This document shows, one piece after another, positions 47,094-55,756 of a stretch of 64,000 nucleotides of DNA; position 1 is the first letter of the stretch, and each line of letters opens with the position of its first letter. Source of the stretch: Sphingomonas bacterium (GTDB lineage Bacteria > Pseudomonadota > Alphaproteobacteria > Sphingomonadales > Sphingomonadaceae); contig JASBRX010000016.1 of the NCBI GenBank assembly GCA_030149245.1, positions 1 through 64,000 on the forward strand. Direction: 5' to 3'. The translations under genes were made by a program, and so were the position numbers. Under the pieces are notes generated by a model that worked only from the letters and a program-made list of their open reading frames with translations, was not told where the DNA came from and made no database searches.

Positions 47094-47549
47094 TCACCAG
47101 CGCACCCTGTCTCCGGGCGAAATCCCCAGCTCCGCCGCGCGGCCGCCGTTAATCTCCAGCACCGCCGCAACCGGCCCGTCGGACCGGACCGGATCGTCGG
47201 CAAAGGGAAGGGTATTTTCGGCGATATTGGCGATCGTGCCGTCGGCGCGGATGAAGATGATGTCGAGTGGCATCGGCGTGTCGCGCATCCAGAAGCTCGC
47301 CTCCTGGGGACCGCCGCCCTCGGGCGGATAGGGCGCGAACAACATGCCGCCATCCGCCGCAATGTCGGTGCGGAACATCAGGCCGCGTTTCTGCTCCTCT
47401 GGCGTGCGCGCAACCTCGACCTTGAACATATGGCGGCTCGCTCCGGATTCGATCGTCACGATCGCGCGCCCGGCATCGGCCTGCGTCGTCGCATCTCCCG
47501 CCCCAGGGCTGCACCCGGGAACCAGCAGCGCCGCGCCAAGTGCGACCAT
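47094..47549 (-). CDS. DUF192 domain lipoprotein
   Basis: About 151 aa. MVALGAALLVPGCSPGAGD gives a lipobox (LVPGC) with C13 as acylation site. The DUF192 domain spans about 35-150 (FKVEVARTPEEQKRGLMFRT, EASFWMRDTPMPLDIIFI, AAVLEINGGRAAELGISPGD). DUF192 proteins are small beta-barrel-like proteins of unknown biochemical role. The ATG at 47547-47549 lies 10 nt after the cold-shock gene stop, so the two are probably co-transcribed; the ribosome site is weak. Confidence 0.85.
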   Translation of the reverse strand: MVALGAALLVPGCSPGAGDATTQADAGRAIVTIESGASRHMFKVEVARTPEEQKRGLMFRTDIAADGGMLFAPYPPEGGGPQEASFWMRDTPMPLDIIFIRADGTIANIAENTLPFADDPVRSDGPVAAVLEINGGRAAELGISPGDRVRW

Positions 47550-47559
47550 CAGCGCGCGG

Positions 47560-48150
47560 TCAGGCCGGCTCCACCACGACCGCGAGCGGCCCTTTTTCGC
47601 CCTCGACGATGCGGGCACGCAGCGGCTGATCAGGTTCGATGTCATAAATCTCCGCTCGGCGCAGGGTTTCCATATGCACGAATATATCGGCGCTATCGCC
47701 GTCTCGCACCAGAAAGCCATAGCCTTTGAGCCGGTTGAACCATTTGACGGTCACCGGTTCGAACGGCCCGGCTTCCTCGATCAGCTTGATCCGGTCGATC
47801 CGGTCGCCCGCACCGGGGCGCAGCCGCACCGGCTCGACCGCGTCGGTCAGGTCGATCGACAGGATATCCTTGGCCTGCAACCCGCGCTCGCGCTGCACCA
47901 CCGAACATTCGACCCGCGCCCCTTCGGGCAGGCTGCGGCGGCCATGCGGCTGCAGCACCGAAAAGTGGATCAGGATATCGCCAGCGTCGGCATCATCGGC
48001 GACAATAAAGCCAAAGCCGCGCGTAACGTCGAACCATTTGACCGTGCCCCAATGGGTCTCATCGTCGGGGTCGCGAACGAGCATGGGGGACATCGCCGGC
48101 TCATCCGGTTCCCCCTCCAGAATCGGCACGCGCTGCAGGTCGGCTCGCAT
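47560..48150 (-). CDS. double cold-shock-domain protein
   Basis: 196 aa with two cold-shock domains in tandem: the first near residues 33-100 ([28 protein letters not shown]), the second near 130-195 ([28 protein letters not shown]). Both keep the RNP1-like GFGF/GYGF aromatic surface for single-stranded nucleic acid. Such double-CSD proteins are typical of alphaproteobacteria and act as RNA chaperones or in stress responses. It precedes the DUF192 gene, an arrangement common in this group. Confidence 0.92.
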   Translation of the reverse strand: MRADLQRVPILEGEPDEPAMSPMLVRDPDDETHWGTVKWFDVTRGFGFIVADDADAGDILIHFSVLQPHGRRSLPEGARVECSVVQRERGLQAKDILSIDLTDAVEPVRLRPGAGDRIDRIKLIEEAGPFEPVTVKWFNRLKGYGFLVRDGDSADIFVHMETLRRAEIYDIEPDQPLRARIVEGEKGPLAVVVEPA

Positions 48151-48215
48151 TACACTATTTCCCCCTGACCGGCGATATTAACACAGCATTTCGCGAAGGT
48201 GCGAATCCTTTGTGG

Positions 48216-48749
48216 TTAATGGTCGTCGAGCAGGAAATCCGGGTCATCACCCGGATTCATCCGCGCCAGTTGCCAGGCCAGCCCCGGCGCATGCCCCGCG
48301 CGCACCATCGCCGCCACCTGTTTGGCGATCCGCTCGCGATCGGCCGGTTCGGCGGCGAACGGCCCGATTCGCTTGCGCCGGGCAAAGTCGATCGCGCTCT
48401 GTCCGACGCGCGCATCGACCTGTGGCGCGATCGCCTCGGCATCCTCCGCCTGCACCCCGGCATGGCGCAGCGCTTCCCCCACCCGGCGCGCGCCCAGCCC
48501 CCGGCGCGCCATCGCCGCCGCCTTGCTTTCGGCATAGAGGCGGTCATTGACATAGCCCAGTTCAGCGAAGCGCTCAGCAATCTCGGCCGGGTCCGGCGGG
48601 GCCCCGTCGAACCCGCGCTCGCGGATCTTGCGGGTCAGATAGGCGGCCAGCTTCCCCCGCGTCGTCGCGAACCGCTCGACATAACGCAGCGCCAGCCGAT
48701 CCAGCGCAGGGCGGTCCAAAGGCGGGACAGGGCGGCGAGTGGGGCGCAT
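48216..48749 (-). CDS. recX: RecA regulator RecX
   Basis: About 177 aa. RecX three-helix repeats: LDRLALRYVERFATTRGKLA, YLTRKIRERGFDG, IAERFAELGYVNDRLYAESKA and RRGLGARRVGEALRHAGV. RecX binds RecA filaments and limits recombinase activity. It is not next to recA here. The ATG at 48747-48749 (MRPTRRPVPPLDRP) is preferred over an upstream GTG because AAGG lies before it. It diverges from the acyl-AMP ligase gene, with a shared promoter region of about 140 nt. Confidence 0.88.
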   Translation of the reverse strand: MRPTRRPVPPLDRPALDRLALRYVERFATTRGKLAAYLTRKIRERGFDGAPPDPAEIAERFAELGYVNDRLYAESKAAAMARRGLGARRVGEALRHAGVQAEDAEAIAPQVDARVGQSAIDFARRKRIGPFAAEPADRERIAKQVAAMVRAGHAPGLAWQLARMNPGDDPDFLLDDH

Positions 48750-48886
48750 GCGCCTTGTTTGTGCCACACTGACAACCGAATTTGAACGCCAGAGCGTAGC
48801 AGAGCCGCCCGCATTTCTTGATGTGGGGCCTATCGTCGATGACGGGCGGGTGGCCTGACACGATCAGGGGGCACGGATTTTAGGAT

Positions 48887-50650
48887 ATGGCTTTGGACGT
48901 CAAGGATCAGGTTGAGTTGAACGGCGCAGCGCTGCAGCCGACCCCGACCGAATGCGGGCTTCCCCGCCGGTTGGCAGAGTTTGAAACGCTCGGCGATGCG
49001 CTGGATTATGCCGCGCAGGGCAGCCGCGGGCTGAACTTTCACGACGCGCGCGGCACACTGACGCGCCCGTACCCGTTCCGCGAGATGCGCGACGATGCGC
49101 TGGCACAGGCCCGCCGCCTGATTGCCGCCGGCGTGAAGCCGCAGGACCGGATCGCGCTGATCGCCGAAACCGGCACCGATTTCGCCTCGCTCTTCTTCGG
49201 CGTGATCTATGCCGGCGCCTGGCCGGTGCCGCTGCCGCTGCCCACCAGCTTCGGCGGCAGCCAGCATTATATCGACCAGCTTTCGGTCCAGCTCGAAAGC
49301 TGCGACCCCTCGATGCTGTTCTACCCCGCCGAACTGTCGGCGATGGCCGGCGAAGCCGCGCGCCTCAAGGGTGTCGAAGGCATCGACTGGGAAAGCTTCG
49401 CCACCCGCGAAGCCCCCGAAGTCGAGCTGCCCAAGGCCGACACCAACGACATCGCCTATCTTCAATACAGCAGCGGCTCGACCCGCTTCCCGCATGGGGT
49501 GGCGATCACCCACCACGCGCTGCTCAACAATCTCTCGGCGCACAGCCATGGCATGAAGCTCGAAGACAGCGACCGCTGCGTCTCGTGGCTGCCCTGGTAT
49601 CACGACATGGGCCTGGTCGGCTGCTTCCTGTCGGTCGTCGCCAATCAGGTCTCGACCGACTATCTGAAGACCGAGGACTTCGCCCGCCGCCCGCTCGCTT
49701 GGCTCGACCTCATCTCGCGCAATCAGGGCACGACCCTCTCCTATTCGCCGACCTTCGGCTACGATATCTGCGCGCGCCGCATGTCGAGCCAGACCAAGGC
49801 GTCGGAGCGGTTCGATCTCAGCCGCTGGCGCGTCGCGGGCAATGGCGCGGACATGATCCGTCCCGACGTCATGCAGAGCTTCGTCGACGCCTTTGCCGAT
49901 GCCGGCTTCCAGGCCAGCGCCTTCCTGCCCAGCTATGGCCTGGCCGAAGCGACGCTCGCCGTATCGATCATGCCCCCGGGTGAGGGCATTCTGGTCGAAC
50001 TGGTCGAGGAAACCCAGCTGTCTGGCGGCGTCAATGGCGGGGATCGCCCCCAGCGCTTCCGCGCGATCGTCAACTGCGGCAAGGCGGTCAAGGACATGGA
50101 AATCCAGATCCGCGAAGAGGACGGCACCCCGCTGCCCGACCGCGCGATCGGCAAGGTGTGGTGCCGTGGTCCCAGCGTCATGGTCGGCTATTTCCGCGAT
50201 CCCGAATCGACCGACGCCTGCATGAAGGATGGTTGGCTGGATACCGGCGACATGGGCTATATGTCGGAAGGCTATATCTACATCGTTGGCCGGGCGAAGG
50301 ACATGATCATCGTCAACGGCCGCAACCACTGGCCGCAGGACATTGAATGGGCGGTGGAACAGCTCCCCGCCTTCAAGCAGGGCGATGTCGCCGCCTTCGC
50401 GATCACCACGCCGGGCGGTGAAGAAACCCCCGCCGTGCTCGTCCAGTGCCGCACCAGCGACGATGACGAGCGCCAGAAGCTGCGCGAGGAAATCCGCGAG
50501 CGCGTCCGCGCGGTCACCGGCATGAACTGCGTGATCGAACTGATCCCGCCGCGCACCCTGCCCCGCACCAGTTCGGGCAAGCTCAGCCGCGCCAAGGCAC
50601 GCAACCAATATCTCAACGGCGAGATCAAGCCCTACAGCATCGCGGCGTAA
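48887..50650 (+). CDS. fatty acyl-AMP ligase (FAAL-type adenylating enzyme)
   Basis: 587 aa member of the ANL superfamily. Adenylation motifs: YLQYSSGSTRFPHGVAIT (P-loop-like A3), WLPWYHDMGLVGCFLSVV (typical FAAL), FLPSYGLAEATLAVS (A5), GWLDTGDMGYMSEGYIYIVG (A7) and GRAKDMIIVNGRNHWPQDIE (A8 hinge). FAALs activate fatty acids for transfer to an acyl carrier protein rather than CoA. They serve lipid or polyketide synthesis, in sphingomonads possibly sphingolipids (inference). No carrier-protein gene is adjacent. Confidence 0.9.
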   Translation: MALDVKDQVELNGAALQPTPTECGLPRRLAEFETLGDALDYAAQGSRGLNFHDARGTLTRPYPFREMRDDALAQARRLIAAGVKPQDRIALIAETGTDFASLFFGVIYAGAWPVPLPLPTSFGGSQHYIDQLSVQLESCDPSMLFYPAELSAMAGEAARLKGVEGIDWESFATREAPEVELPKADTNDIAYLQYSSGSTRFPHGVAITHHALLNNLSAHSHGMKLEDSDRCVSWLPWYHDMGLVGCFLSVVANQVSTDYLKTEDFARRPLAWLDLISRNQGTTLSYSPTFGYDICARRMSSQTKASERFDLSRWRVAGNGADMIRPDVMQSFVDAFADAGFQASAFLPSYGLAEATLAVSIMPPGEGILVELVEETQLSGGVNGGDRPQRFRAIVNCGKAVKDMEIQIREEDGTPLPDRAIGKVWCRGPSVMVGYFRDPESTDACMKDGWLDTGDMGYMSEGYIYIVGRAKDMIIVNGRNHWPQDIEWAVEQLPAFKQGDVAAFAITTPGGEETPAVLVQCRTSDDDERQKLREEIRERVRAVTGMNCVIELIPPRTLPRTSSGKLSRAKARNQYLNGEIKPYSIAA

Positions 50651-50665
50651 GGCAGACGCCTCCCT

Positions 50666-50804
50666 CAATCCTCCCCCGCCAGGGGGAGGTGGCGCCGAAG
50701 GCGACGGAGGGGGAGGAAGCACTGAAGCGGGAGCCGTTAGGACATCGCCGTCCTCCCCCTCCGTCAGGCTGCGCCTGCCACCTCCCCCTGGCGGGGGAGG
50801 ATTG
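50666..50804. repeat. 139-bp inverted-repeat element
   Basis: Long arms 50666-50717 and 50751-50804 are imperfect inverted copies. Each combines a CCTCCCCC(GCCA/TGGC)GGGGGAGG hairpin with a second GCGCC/GGCGC part and a run of CCCTCCGTC. The unit follows the acyl-AMP ligase stop by 15 nt and may serve as its terminator. The general design matches the element at 61581-61745. Confidence 0.88.
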
Positions 50805-50892
50805 CTACATACCAGCCCCCCTCCCGGAAATATTTTCCCCACCCCCGCCATCTCTAACCGATCGCTAACCTACCCCCCGGTAATCTACCCGG

Positions 50893-53256
50893 GTGACGAG
50901 CCAGACCACCTCCCAGTTCGCGCGGCCGCGGATCGATATCCGCGCGCTGCTCGGCCTTTATGACCCGGCGGATACAACCGACTGGGGGCCGATCCGTGCG
51001 GCCCAGATGAATGCCGGCAGCCAGCTGGCACTTTTCATGCTCGCGGCCAATGTGCTCGGCGCGACGCTGATCGTCCTGAACTTCGCCAGCCTCGTGCCGC
51101 TGTGGAAACTCGCCAGCTGGGGCGCGCTCGTCGCTGCAGTCGGCGTCGCGGTCGCCTTCCGCCGCCTCGCGGTACGCCACCGCACCGAACGCACCGCCAG
51201 CCTGCGCGACGTGCGCGACACGGTGCTCGACGGGCTCGCGCTCGGCGCGGTCTGGTCGATCGCCCCCCTGCTGTTCGGCTCCGTCGCCAATGCCGAGGCT
51301 GCGACCGGCCTTTGGATCGTGCTGTCGATCCTGATGGTCGCCTCCTCGGTCGCGATGGCGGCGCTCCCGCTCGCCACGATCAGCTTCCTCGTCGTCCTCG
51401 GCAGCGCCAATGCAACCGCGCTCGCCCTCACCCAATCGCCCGCACTCGGCGCGGCGGCACTGCTCTTCACCCTGCTGCTCGTCATCGCCTGCTTCGCGCG
51501 CGGCAAGGCGCTGGTGGTCATCCGCGCAGGCGAGATCGCGCTCGCCGAACGCGACGAAACGGTCAGCCTGTTGCTGCGGGAGTTCGAAGACAAGAGCGCG
51601 GACTGGCTGTGGGAAACCGACGCGCAGCGCCGCGTATGCCGCGCCAATCCCCGCTTCGCCGTCTCGCTCGGCGTCGATCCCAAGGCGATCAACGGCATGC
51701 CCTTTCTTCAGGTGCTGGCCGGCTCGGCCTGGGAAAGCGGCAATTTCGCGCAGGGCCTGCGCGATCTCGCCGACTCGCTCAAAAAGCGCGAACCGTTCCG
51801 CGACATCCTTCTTCCCGTCATCGTCGATGGCGAGGAACGCTGGTGGGAGCTCACCGGCTCGCCGCGCTTCAATGAGGAAGGTGGGTTCGTTGGCTTTCGC
51901 GGCGTCGGCTCCGACGTCACCGAAGCGCGCGAATCCGCGAACAAGATCAGCAAGATGGCGCGCTACGACACGCTCACCGGCCTGCCCAACCGCCTGTTCA
52001 TCAACGAAGCGCTCGCCACCGCGATGGCCGAAGCCGAGAAATGGAACGCGCGCTGCGCCTTCATGATGATCGACCTCGACCGGTTCAAGGCGGTAAACGA
52101 TACGCTCGGCCACCCGGTCGGTGACCGGCTGCTGATGCGCGTGTCCGAACGCCTCAAGCAGCTGATGACCCCGAACGAGATGATCGGGCGGCTGGGCGGC
52201 GACGAGTTCGCCGTCGTGGTGCGCGACGCCAATGACACCGTCGCGGTCGAACAGCTCGCCCGGACCATCATCGACGTCCTCTCCGCGCCCTATGACGTCG
52301 ACAACCACACCCTCTATATCGGCGCCAGCGTCGGCCTCGCCTTCGGCCCGCGCGACGGGCGCACGGCAGAAATGCTGATCCGCTCCGCCGACCTCGCGCT
52401 CTATCGCTCGAAGGACGCCGGCGGCGGCAATTTCCACGCCTATGAACCGCAGCTCCATGTCGAGGCGGAGGAACGCCGCGTCCTCGAAATCGCCTTGCGC
52501 GCCGCGCTCGAAAACGACCAGTTCCATCTGCTCTATCAGCCGGTGGTCCAGGCCGGCACCGGTGCGCTGATGGGGTTCGAGGCGTTGCTGCGCTGGACCC
52601 ACCCGGAACTCGGCCCGATCTCGCCCGTCAAGTTCGTGCCGCTGGCCGAAGACGCCCGCCTGATCGCCCCGATCGGCGAATGGGTGCTGCGCGCCGCCTG
52701 TCTCGAGGCGGCCAAGTGGGACGACCCGATCCGCGTCGCGGTCAATGTCAGCCCCGAGCAGCTGCACAATGCCGGTTTTGCGTCGTTCGTCAGCCGCGCG
52801 CTCAAGGACAGCGGCCTCCACCCCAGCCGCCTCGAACTCGAAGTGACCGAAAGCGTGTTCATGCGCGAAGGCACCGCTGCGGTTCAGACGCTCGAGGCGA
52901 TCCTCGACATGGGCGTGCGCCTCAGCCTCGACGATTTCGGTACCGGCTATTCCTCGCTCGGCTACCTGTCCCGCACCCGTTTCAGCTCGATCAAGATCGA
53001 CCGCAGCTTCGTGCAGGGCGCGTCCAAGGGCCAGAAGGAAGCGATCGCGATCATCCGCGCCGTCGTCGCCCTCGCCGAGAGCCTCGGCATGGCCACCACC
53101 GCCGAGGGTGTCGAGACCGAGGACGAACACCGCCTGATCCAGACGCTCGGCTGCACCAAGGTCCAGGGCTATTATTTCGGCCGCCCCCTCCCCGTCACAG
53201 AGGCCCGCACGCTGGCGACCCGCGACAGCCTGCAGCAAGAGGTGCGCGTAGCCTAA
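50893..53256 (+). CDS. membrane PAS-GGDEF-EAL cyclic-di-GMP enzyme
   Basis: 787 aa. Four to six membrane segments (about 40-190), a PAS domain (about 215-340, DWLWETDAQRRVCRANPRFA), a GGDEF domain with intact active site (RLGGDEFAVVV, about 432-440) and an EAL domain with intact signature (GFEALLRWTHPELGPISP, about 560), including DDFGTGYSSLGYL and the GVETEDEHRLIQTLGCTKVQ end. Both synthesis and breakdown of c-di-GMP look possible from motifs; the net activity is unknown. GTG start at 50893. Confidence 0.93.
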   Translation: MTSQTTSQFARPRIDIRALLGLYDPADTTDWGPIRAAQMNAGSQLALFMLAANVLGATLIVLNFASLVPLWKLASWGALVAAVGVAVAFRRLAVRHRTERTASLRDVRDTVLDGLALGAVWSIAPLLFGSVANAEAATGLWIVLSILMVASSVAMAALPLATISFLVVLGSANATALALTQSPALGAAALLFTLLLVIACFARGKALVVIRAGEIALAERDETVSLLLREFEDKSADWLWETDAQRRVCRANPRFAVSLGVDPKAINGMPFLQVLAGSAWESGNFAQGLRDLADSLKKREPFRDILLPVIVDGEERWWELTGSPRFNEEGGFVGFRGVGSDVTEARESANKISKMARYDTLTGLPNRLFINEALATAMAEAEKWNARCAFMMIDLDRFKAVNDTLGHPVGDRLLMRVSERLKQLMTPNEMIGRLGGDEFAVVVRDANDTVAVEQLARTIIDVLSAPYDVDNHTLYIGASVGLAFGPRDGRTAEMLIRSADLALYRSKDAGGGNFHAYEPQLHVEAEERRVLEIALRAALENDQFHLLYQPVVQAGTGALMGFEALLRWTHPELGPISPVKFVPLAEDARLIAPIGEWVLRAACLEAAKWDDPIRVAVNVSPEQLHNAGFASFVSRALKDSGLHPSRLELEVTESVFMREGTAAVQTLEAILDMGVRLSLDDFGTGYSSLGYLSRTRFSSIKIDRSFVQGASKGQKEAIAIIRAVVALAESLGMATTAEGVETEDEHRLIQTLGCTKVQGYYFGRPLPVTEARTLATRDSLQQEVRVA

Positions 53257-53355
53257 CCGGCCAGCCGATAGCCCGGCGCGAATCGGCCTATTTTCCATTT
53301 TGGACTTTCGGATTTTCAACGCATCCTCGTTCTGGGTCAGCGCGGGGGGAATGCG

Positions 53356-55056
53356 ATGGAGCCAAACAAGCCGTTTCGGGCGTTTGTCAGCTATAGCCAT
53401 GCCGATCGCGATTTTGCCGCACGGCTGCAACGCCGGCTCGAATCCTATCGCCTCCCCCGGCGGCTCGCCGATCGGGTAACGCCGCTGCCCGGGCAGGCGC
53501 CGGGACGGATCGGCCCGATCTTCCGCGACCGCGCCGACCTGTCCGCCGCCGCCGATCTGTCGCAAGCGGTGCAGGATGCGATCGCCCAGTCGTCCGCGCT
53601 GGTGGTCGTCGCATCACCCGATGCAGTCCAATCGCAATGGGTCGGGCGCGAGATCGAGCTGTTCCGTAACTTGAACCCCGCCGCGCCGATCCTGGTCGCC
53701 CATGCCCGCGGAGAACCGGATCGGGCACTGCCAAATCCCCTGCGCGGCGAAGCCGAACCGCTCGCCGCGGATTTCCGGCGCGAAGGCGACGGGCCGCGCC
53801 TCGCCTTTTTGAAGATCGTCGCCGGGCTCGCCGGTCTGCCGCTCGACGCGCTGGTTCAGCGCGATGCACAGCGCCGGTTGCGCCGCGTGACGGCGGTCAC
53901 GCTCGGCGCGCTGCTGATGGCGCTACTCATGGCCGCAACCACCGTCTTCGCGCTCGTGTCCCGGGCACAGGCGGTCCACGAACGCACTCAGGCCGAAGGG
54001 TTGATTGAATTCATGCTGACCGACCTGCGAACAAAATTGCGCGGCGTGGGTCGGCTCGATGTGATGGAGTCGGTCAACCGGCGCGCCATGGCCTATTATG
54101 CCGATCAGGGTGACCTGTCGCATCTGTCCGACGACAGCCTCGCCCGCCGCGCCCAGATCCTGCATGCGATGGGTGAGGATGACGGCGACCGGGACCGGCT
54201 CGCCGACGCGCTCGCCAAATTCCGGGAGGCGCATCGCACGACCGGCGCGCTGCTCGCGCGCAACCCGACCGACCCCGACCGCATCTATGGCCATAGCCAG
54301 AGCGAGTTCTGGCTGGGCAGCGCCGCGCTCAAACTCGACCAGCGCGACACGGCGCAGCAGCGCTTCACCGAATATGCCCGCCTCTCGCGGCAGCTCGTCG
54401 CCATCGATCCGCGCAACAAGGATTGGCAGATGGAGGGCGGCTATGCCGAGAGCAATCTCGGCACGCTGGCGTTTCGCAGCGATCGTCCGGCCGAGGCGCA
54501 GGCCGCGTTCGAGCGGGCTGGCACCCATTTCCTCGCCGCGCGCAAGCTGGCACCCGATGACACCGGAGTCTTGCGCGACCTCGCCGACAATCATGGTTGG
54601 CTCGCCGACAGCCTCTTTGCCCAACAGAAATTCGACCGCGCTTATGATGAGCGGGTCCGCGAACGCAGCCTGATCCTCAAGCTCGTCGAGGGCGATCCAC
54701 AGAACGCCAACTATGCCCGCGACCTTGCCGAATCCGCGATCGGGCTCGCGCGGATTGAGGTCGCGCTGGGCCGACGCACCGCGGCTCTCGCCCGGCTGCG
54801 CGCCACGCGCGCCGTCGTCGAAACGCTGGCGGCGCGCGATGTCGAAAACAAGCGCACCGCCCGGCTGCGCGCGGCGATCACCCTTGCGCTCGCCGACCTG
54901 CTTGCCGCGGACGGCCCGACCGCGCCCGACGCACCCGCGATCATCGCGGACGCGCTGAAGCTCTGCGCCGCGCCGTTCACTGTGGCGGACGGCGACGACA
55001 AAAAACGCATGTGCGCGCAACTTCGCACACGCCAGTCCCGCGTATCGGTTCACTGA
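53356..55056 (+). CDS. TIR-domain protein with membrane span and TPR-like tail
   Basis: 566 aa. N-terminal TIR (residues 7-130): FRAFVSYSHADRDFAARL (box 1), FRDRADLSAAADLSQAVQDA and SQWVGREIELF, in which E99 sits where TIR NADases have the catalytic glutamate. One membrane segment (about 178-201, AVTLGALLMALLMAATTVFA) separates the cytoplasmic TIR from about 360 residues of TPR-like repeats. Topology suggests an external sensor coupled to TIR. The next gene follows after 17 nt with GAGGAG, so they are an operon. A defence or signalling role is inference. Confidence 0.85.
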   Translation: MEPNKPFRAFVSYSHADRDFAARLQRRLESYRLPRRLADRVTPLPGQAPGRIGPIFRDRADLSAAADLSQAVQDAIAQSSALVVVASPDAVQSQWVGREIELFRNLNPAAPILVAHARGEPDRALPNPLRGEAEPLAADFRREGDGPRLAFLKIVAGLAGLPLDALVQRDAQRRLRRVTAVTLGALLMALLMAATTVFALVSRAQAVHERTQAEGLIEFMLTDLRTKLRGVGRLDVMESVNRRAMAYYADQGDLSHLSDDSLARRAQILHAMGEDDGDRDRLADALAKFREAHRTTGALLARNPTDPDRIYGHSQSEFWLGSAALKLDQRDTAQQRFTEYARLSRQLVAIDPRNKDWQMEGGYAESNLGTLAFRSDRPAEAQAAFERAGTHFLAARKLAPDDTGVLRDLADNHGWLADSLFAQQKFDRAYDERVRERSLILKLVEGDPQNANYARDLAESAIGLARIEVALGRRTAALARLRATRAVVETLAARDVENKRTARLRAAITLALADLLAADGPTAPDAPAIIADALKLCAAPFTVADGDDKKRMCAQLRTRQSRVSVH

Positions 55057-55073
55057 CACAGAGGAGATACAAG

Positions 55074-55664
55074 ATGGCCACCATTGCGTTCATGCCGCCC
55101 AGCGAAAAGGCAGGCGCCCTGTTCTTTCCCCACCCGCGTCGGCTCACCGCGTGGACCGACCCGGAGCCGGAATATGATCGAATCTATGTCGTCAAGATCG
55201 ACGACGCCAACCCGGCCCGGTTCCGGGTCGCGGTACGCAGCATTCCGGTCGCCGGCATCAACGCCCGGACCCAGCTTGGCACGACCCATCTGGACGATGC
55301 CGACGACCTCAGTCGGCACGTCCCCACCGCCAACAGCGGCCGCAACCTCGATCTCAAATTCGAATCGAAAAAGAATGCGCTGGTCATTTTTCACCTGACG
55401 GACCCAAATGCCCGCTTTGTCGAAAATGTCGCGGACAGCGTCGTGAAGAACGCCGACGAACCCGGTGCTGACATGTTCTACCATGCCGAATGGGTGAGCG
55501 GACACGACCACAAGGCGGTGAGCGTGATCATGGTCGGCGGACCGAGCGGTCCGACGAAGCGCGACTACGGCCTCGGCGTCCGCCTCAAGAATGACGATCC
55601 GCACGGGCCGGGCTATACCACGATCATCATCGACCCCAAGGTCGAGAACGAAGGGCATAACTGA
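55074..55664 (+). CDS. hypothetical protein in the TIR operon, 196 aa
   Basis: Not recognised. It is soluble, with no signal peptide or membrane segment and a beta-rich pattern (YDRIYVVKIDDANPARFRVA, KNALVIFHLTDPNARFVENV, KAVSVIMVGGPSGP). The C-terminus alternates charged and aromatic residues (GPGYTTIIIDPKVENEGHN). It has a textbook ribosome site (GAGGAGATACAAG before ATG 55074) directly behind the TIR gene, arguing for a dedicated partner such as a substrate, regulator or sensor. No catalytic signature is visible. Confidence 0.75.
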   Translation: MATIAFMPPSEKAGALFFPHPRRLTAWTDPEPEYDRIYVVKIDDANPARFRVAVRSIPVAGINARTQLGTTHLDDADDLSRHVPTANSGRNLDLKFESKKNALVIFHLTDPNARFVENVADSVVKNADEPGADMFYHAEWVSGHDHKAVSVIMVGGPSGPTKRDYGLGVRLKNDDPHGPGYTTIIIDPKVENEGHN

Positions 55665-55756
55665 CCTCGACTCCCGCTCATCTGCCCGCGCGGCTTGCGC
55701 TGGTAGGTGGGCGGGCGGCGATTTCAGGCGGTGTGTAACAGGCGGGTGAAGCTGGA

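Noticed and set aside
48830..50851. 673-aa minus-strand frame opposite the acyl-AMP ligase
   Set aside because: Shadow of a gene with unmistakable adenylation motifs. The antisense translation has no domain.
50854..53565. 903-aa minus-strand frame opposite the GGDEF-EAL gene
   Set aside because: The sense strand has intact GGDEF and EAL motifs. The antisense product is low-complexity shadow.
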